Source: DASVRZ01 sp038230215 (GTDB taxonomy: Bacteria > Verrucomicrobiota > Verrucomicrobiia > Chthoniobacterales > DASVRZ01). Taken from it: a stretch of 64,000 nucleotides of DNA. The DNA lies in contig JBBRNR010000001.1 in NCBI GenBank assembly GCA_038230215.1, positions 62,001-126,000 on the forward strand, in the 5' to 3' direction. The first letter of the stretch is position 1; every line of letters starts with the position of its first letter. Below, in pieces: positions 62,021-64,000 of this stretch. Below the pieces are notes generated by a model. It was not told where the DNA came from, did not search any database, and saw only the letters and a program-made list of their open reading frames with translations. The position numbers were made by a program, and so were the translations under genes.

Positions 62021-64000
62021 ATGCATCCCTTTTCCGAAAATTTTTTGTCCAGCCCGGTCGACGGGCCAAAAGCGAGGGAGAGCGCCGTGCGCCGCATGCT
62101 GGCCTCCATCGTCAGCTCGTCTGCCGACGCGATCATCAGCAAGACGTTGACTGGAATCATCACCTCGTGGAATCCGGCGGCGGAAAGATTGTTTGGCTAC
62201 GCGGCGGTGGAGATCATCGGCCAGCCGATTACGGTAATTATTCCCCAAGACCGGATGGCGGAGGAGAAAGAAATTCTGGCTAAGATCACGCTGGGCGAGC
62301 AAATCAAGGACTTTGAAACTGTGCGTCTGCGGAAAGATGGCACGGCGGTGGAAGTATCGGTAACGATCTCCCCGCTGAAGGATGAGCTGGGCCACGTAAT
62401 CGGGGCCTCGAAAATCTTGCGCGACATCTCCGCACGCAAACAGGCCGAGAGCGCAGTACGCGAGAGTGGGGAGCGGATACGTATGGCCGCCGAGGCGACC
62501 GGCGTGGGTTTCTGGGACTGGCATCTCCCGAGCAACCGCGTTCGGTGGGACGCCCAGCTTTTCCGCATCTACGGGGTCGAGCCCACCGCCGACGGGTTTG
62601 TGGAATACCGCACCTGGAGCGAGGCGGTCTTCCCGGAGGATCTACTGGCGCAGGAAGAGCAGTTGCAAAAGATGATGCGCGAGCTGGGCCGCGGCTCCCG
62701 CGAATTCCGCATCCAGCGGGGCGGCGAGTGCCGCCACATCGAGGCCGTGGAGACCGTGCGCCTCGACAGCGCAGGGCAGGCGGAGTGGGTGGTGGGCACG
62801 AACCTCGACATCACCGAGCGCAAGCAGAGCGAGGCAAATTTCCACACCATGGTGGACGCCATCCCGCACCTGGCCTGGATCGCCAAGGCCGACGGCTGGA
62901 TCCACTGGTATAATCGTCGCTGGTATGAATACACCGGCACCACCCCTCAGGAGATGGAAGGCTGGGGCTGGCAGAGTGTGCACGACCCCGTTACCCTGCC
63001 CCATGTGTTGGAGCGCTGGCAGGCTTCCATTGCCACCGGGGAAGCTTTTGACATGGTCTTTCCCTTGCGCGGCGGCGACGGAGTTTTCCGCCCGTTTCTA
63101 ACGAGGGGGATGCCACTCAAAGACTCACGTGGCCATGTGCTCCAATGGTTTGGAACCAATACCGATGTGTCGGAACAGAAGAAGGCGGAGGAAGAAATCC
63201 GTGAGCTAAACGCGAGCTTGGAAATGCGAGTGCAGGAACGCACGGCGCAGTTAACCGAGGCGCATCGTATCGCGCACCTCGGGCGTTGGTATCTGGATCT
63301 CAAAACAAACGCGGTGACGTGGTCGGAAGAGCTTTACCGGATGCTGGGACTGGATCCGACCCTGCCCCCTCCCCCGTATTTGGAACATCAACGGCTGTTC
63401 ACCTTAGAAAGCTGGCAGCAATTATCCACAGCCTTGGCGCAGACAGTGGAAACGGGCACACCCTACGAACTGGAATTGGAAATGATCCGTCCAGATGGGA
63501 GTCGGGGCTGGATGCTGGCACACGGCGAGCGAGAGTTCGATGCGACCGGCAAGGCCACGGAAGTGCGCGGTGTAGCCCAGGACATTACCAGGCAAAAAGA
63601 GGTGGAAATGGCGCTACGCGATAGCGAAAGAAGTTTCCGGGAGATTTCCGGCCAACTGGCCAAGGTGCTGGATTCCTCGCTCGATGCGATCTGCACTTTC
63701 GATGCGGAAGGCCGTTTCCTCCAGGTAAGCGCTGCCTGCGAGAAGATCTGGGGCTACCGGCCGGAGGAACTCCTGGGCACACCCTACATCGAAAAGGTGC
63801 TGCCCGACGATCAGGCCCTGACTCAGGAAGCCGCCATCGCCGTCATGGCCGGCAATGCCACCACGGCTTTTGAAAACCGCTATGTGCGGAAGGATGGCAC
63901 GATCACTCACATCACCTGGTCAGCCTGGTGGTCGGAGGCCGACCAAAGCATGTTTTGCGTCGCGCGGGACAACACGCAAACCTTCCACGCGCGGGAACGC
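62021..64000 (+). CDS. Multi-PAS sensor protein (partial, likely histidine kinase)
   Basis: Open frame of 660 codons from ATG 62021 (MHPFSENFLSS) to the window end. About five PAS/PAC modules follow each other: SSADAIISKTLTGIITSWNP, TGVGFWDWHLPSNRVRWDAQ, ADGWIHWYNRRWYEYTGTTP, RIAHLGRWYLDLKTNAVTWS and SSLDAICTFDAEGRFLQVSA. PAC ends such as GASKILRDISARKQAE and GTNLDITERKQSE separate them. A coiled linker (LNASLEMRVQERTAQLTEAH) precedes the fourth. No membrane segment is seen, so a cytosolic sensor. The output domain (probably histidine kinase) lies beyond the window. Confidence 0.85.
   Translation, partial: MHPFSENFLSSPVDGPKARESAVRRMLASIVSSSADAIISKTLTGIITSWNPAAERLFGYAAVEIIGQPITVIIPQDRMAEEKEILAKITLGEQIKDFETVRLRKDGTAVEVSVTISPLKDELGHVIGASKILRDISARKQAESAVRESGERIRMAAEATGVGFWDWHLPSNRVRWDAQLFRIYGVEPTADGFVEYRTWSEAVFPEDLLAQEEQLQKMMRELGRGSREFRIQRGGECRHIEAVETVRLDSAGQAEWVVGTNLDITERKQSEANFHTMVDAIPHLAWIAKADGWIHWYNRRWYEYTGTTPQEMEGWGWQSVHDPVTLPHVLERWQASIATGEAFDMVFPLRGGDGVFRPFLTRGMPLKDSRGHVLQWFGTNTDVSEQKKAEEEIRELNASLEMRVQERTAQLTEAHRIAHLGRWYLDLKTNAVTWSEELYRMLGLDPTLPPPPYLEHQRLFTLESWQQLSTALAQTVETGTPYELELEMIRPDGSRGWMLAHGEREFDATGKATEVRGVAQDITRQKEVEMALRDSERSFREISGQLAKVLDSSLDAICTFDAEGRFLQVSAACEKIWGYRPEELLGTPYIEKVLPDDQALTQEAAIAVMAGNATTAFENRYVRKDGTITHITWSAWWSEADQSMFCVARDNTQTFHARER

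Overview
This 64 kb chromosomal window comes from a Gram-negative, rod-shaped, GC-rich bacterium, most likely a member of the Verrucomicrobiota. That placement is inferred from overall protein character, a mreB-mreC-mreD-mrdA cluster, an autotransporter with an ice-binding-like passenger, HpnJ, many intergenic repeats and outer-membrane proteins ending in Phe. No 16S rRNA is present to confirm it.

Layout. 1-3.6 kb: cell-shape operon on the minus strand (mreB, mreC, mreD, start of PBP2). 3.8-6.4 kb: UbiA-like membrane protein, an ApbC/Mrp ATPase without its usual CxxC, and a small AP2-like protein. 6.4-6.9 kb: gene-free repeats, namely an inverted repeat of a cacggaggcacggag type and a degenerate 21-bp array. 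7-18 kb: SWIM/SNF2 helicase, ice-binding-like autotransporter, alpha/beta hydrolase, gcvP. 18-24.4 kb: murJ, hpnJ, a glycosyltransferase, moaB/mog, moaC, trxA and a proline-rich tail-anchored protein. 24.6-28.9 kb: sugar epimerase, M20 peptidase, glycogen debranching enzyme.

29.1-33.6 kb is a compact integrated element of about 4.4 kb bounded by a 40-bp direct repeat of the 5' half of tRNA-Arg(CCT). All its genes lie on the minus strand: tyrosine integrase, an unknown protein, an excisionase-like HTH protein, an HUH rolling-circle Rep, then a tightly packed trio (one membrane protein and two peptides) sharing a short G-x-x-V-P motif. Paired arm-type repeats lie inside each end. No capsid, Zot or conjugation gene is visible.

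33.7-48 kb: ubiE, tRNA-Lys, hisH-hisA, a larC gene split at a run of nine A and apparently joined by a -1 ribosomal frameshift, ilvA, SDR, M23 peptidase, SRP RNA, a coiled-coil protein and lipoprotein, a GT9 enzyme, TraB-like and M14 proteins, mpl, a processive GT2, and an L,D-transpeptidase. 48-54 kb: ECF-type sigma factor, lepA, an AT-richer accessory patch (PD-(D/E)xK-like protein, GYF_2 membrane protein, orphan HigA) and signal peptidase I. 54-64 kb: a multi-hairpin intergenic repeat, amidohydrolase, GMC oxidoreductase, two SPFH proteins, an outer-membrane barrel with a Cys-motif partner, a second 21-bp array and a multi-PAS sensor protein running off the end.

Envelope and cell-wall functions dominate (MreBCD/PBP2, MurJ, Mpl, YkuD, M23, LepB, glycosyltransferases). 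The most unusual items are the tRNA-Arg element with its peptide trio, the frameshifted larC, the two 21-bp-register arrays and the ice-binding/autotransporter fusion. All calls come from reading the sequence; no database search was made.
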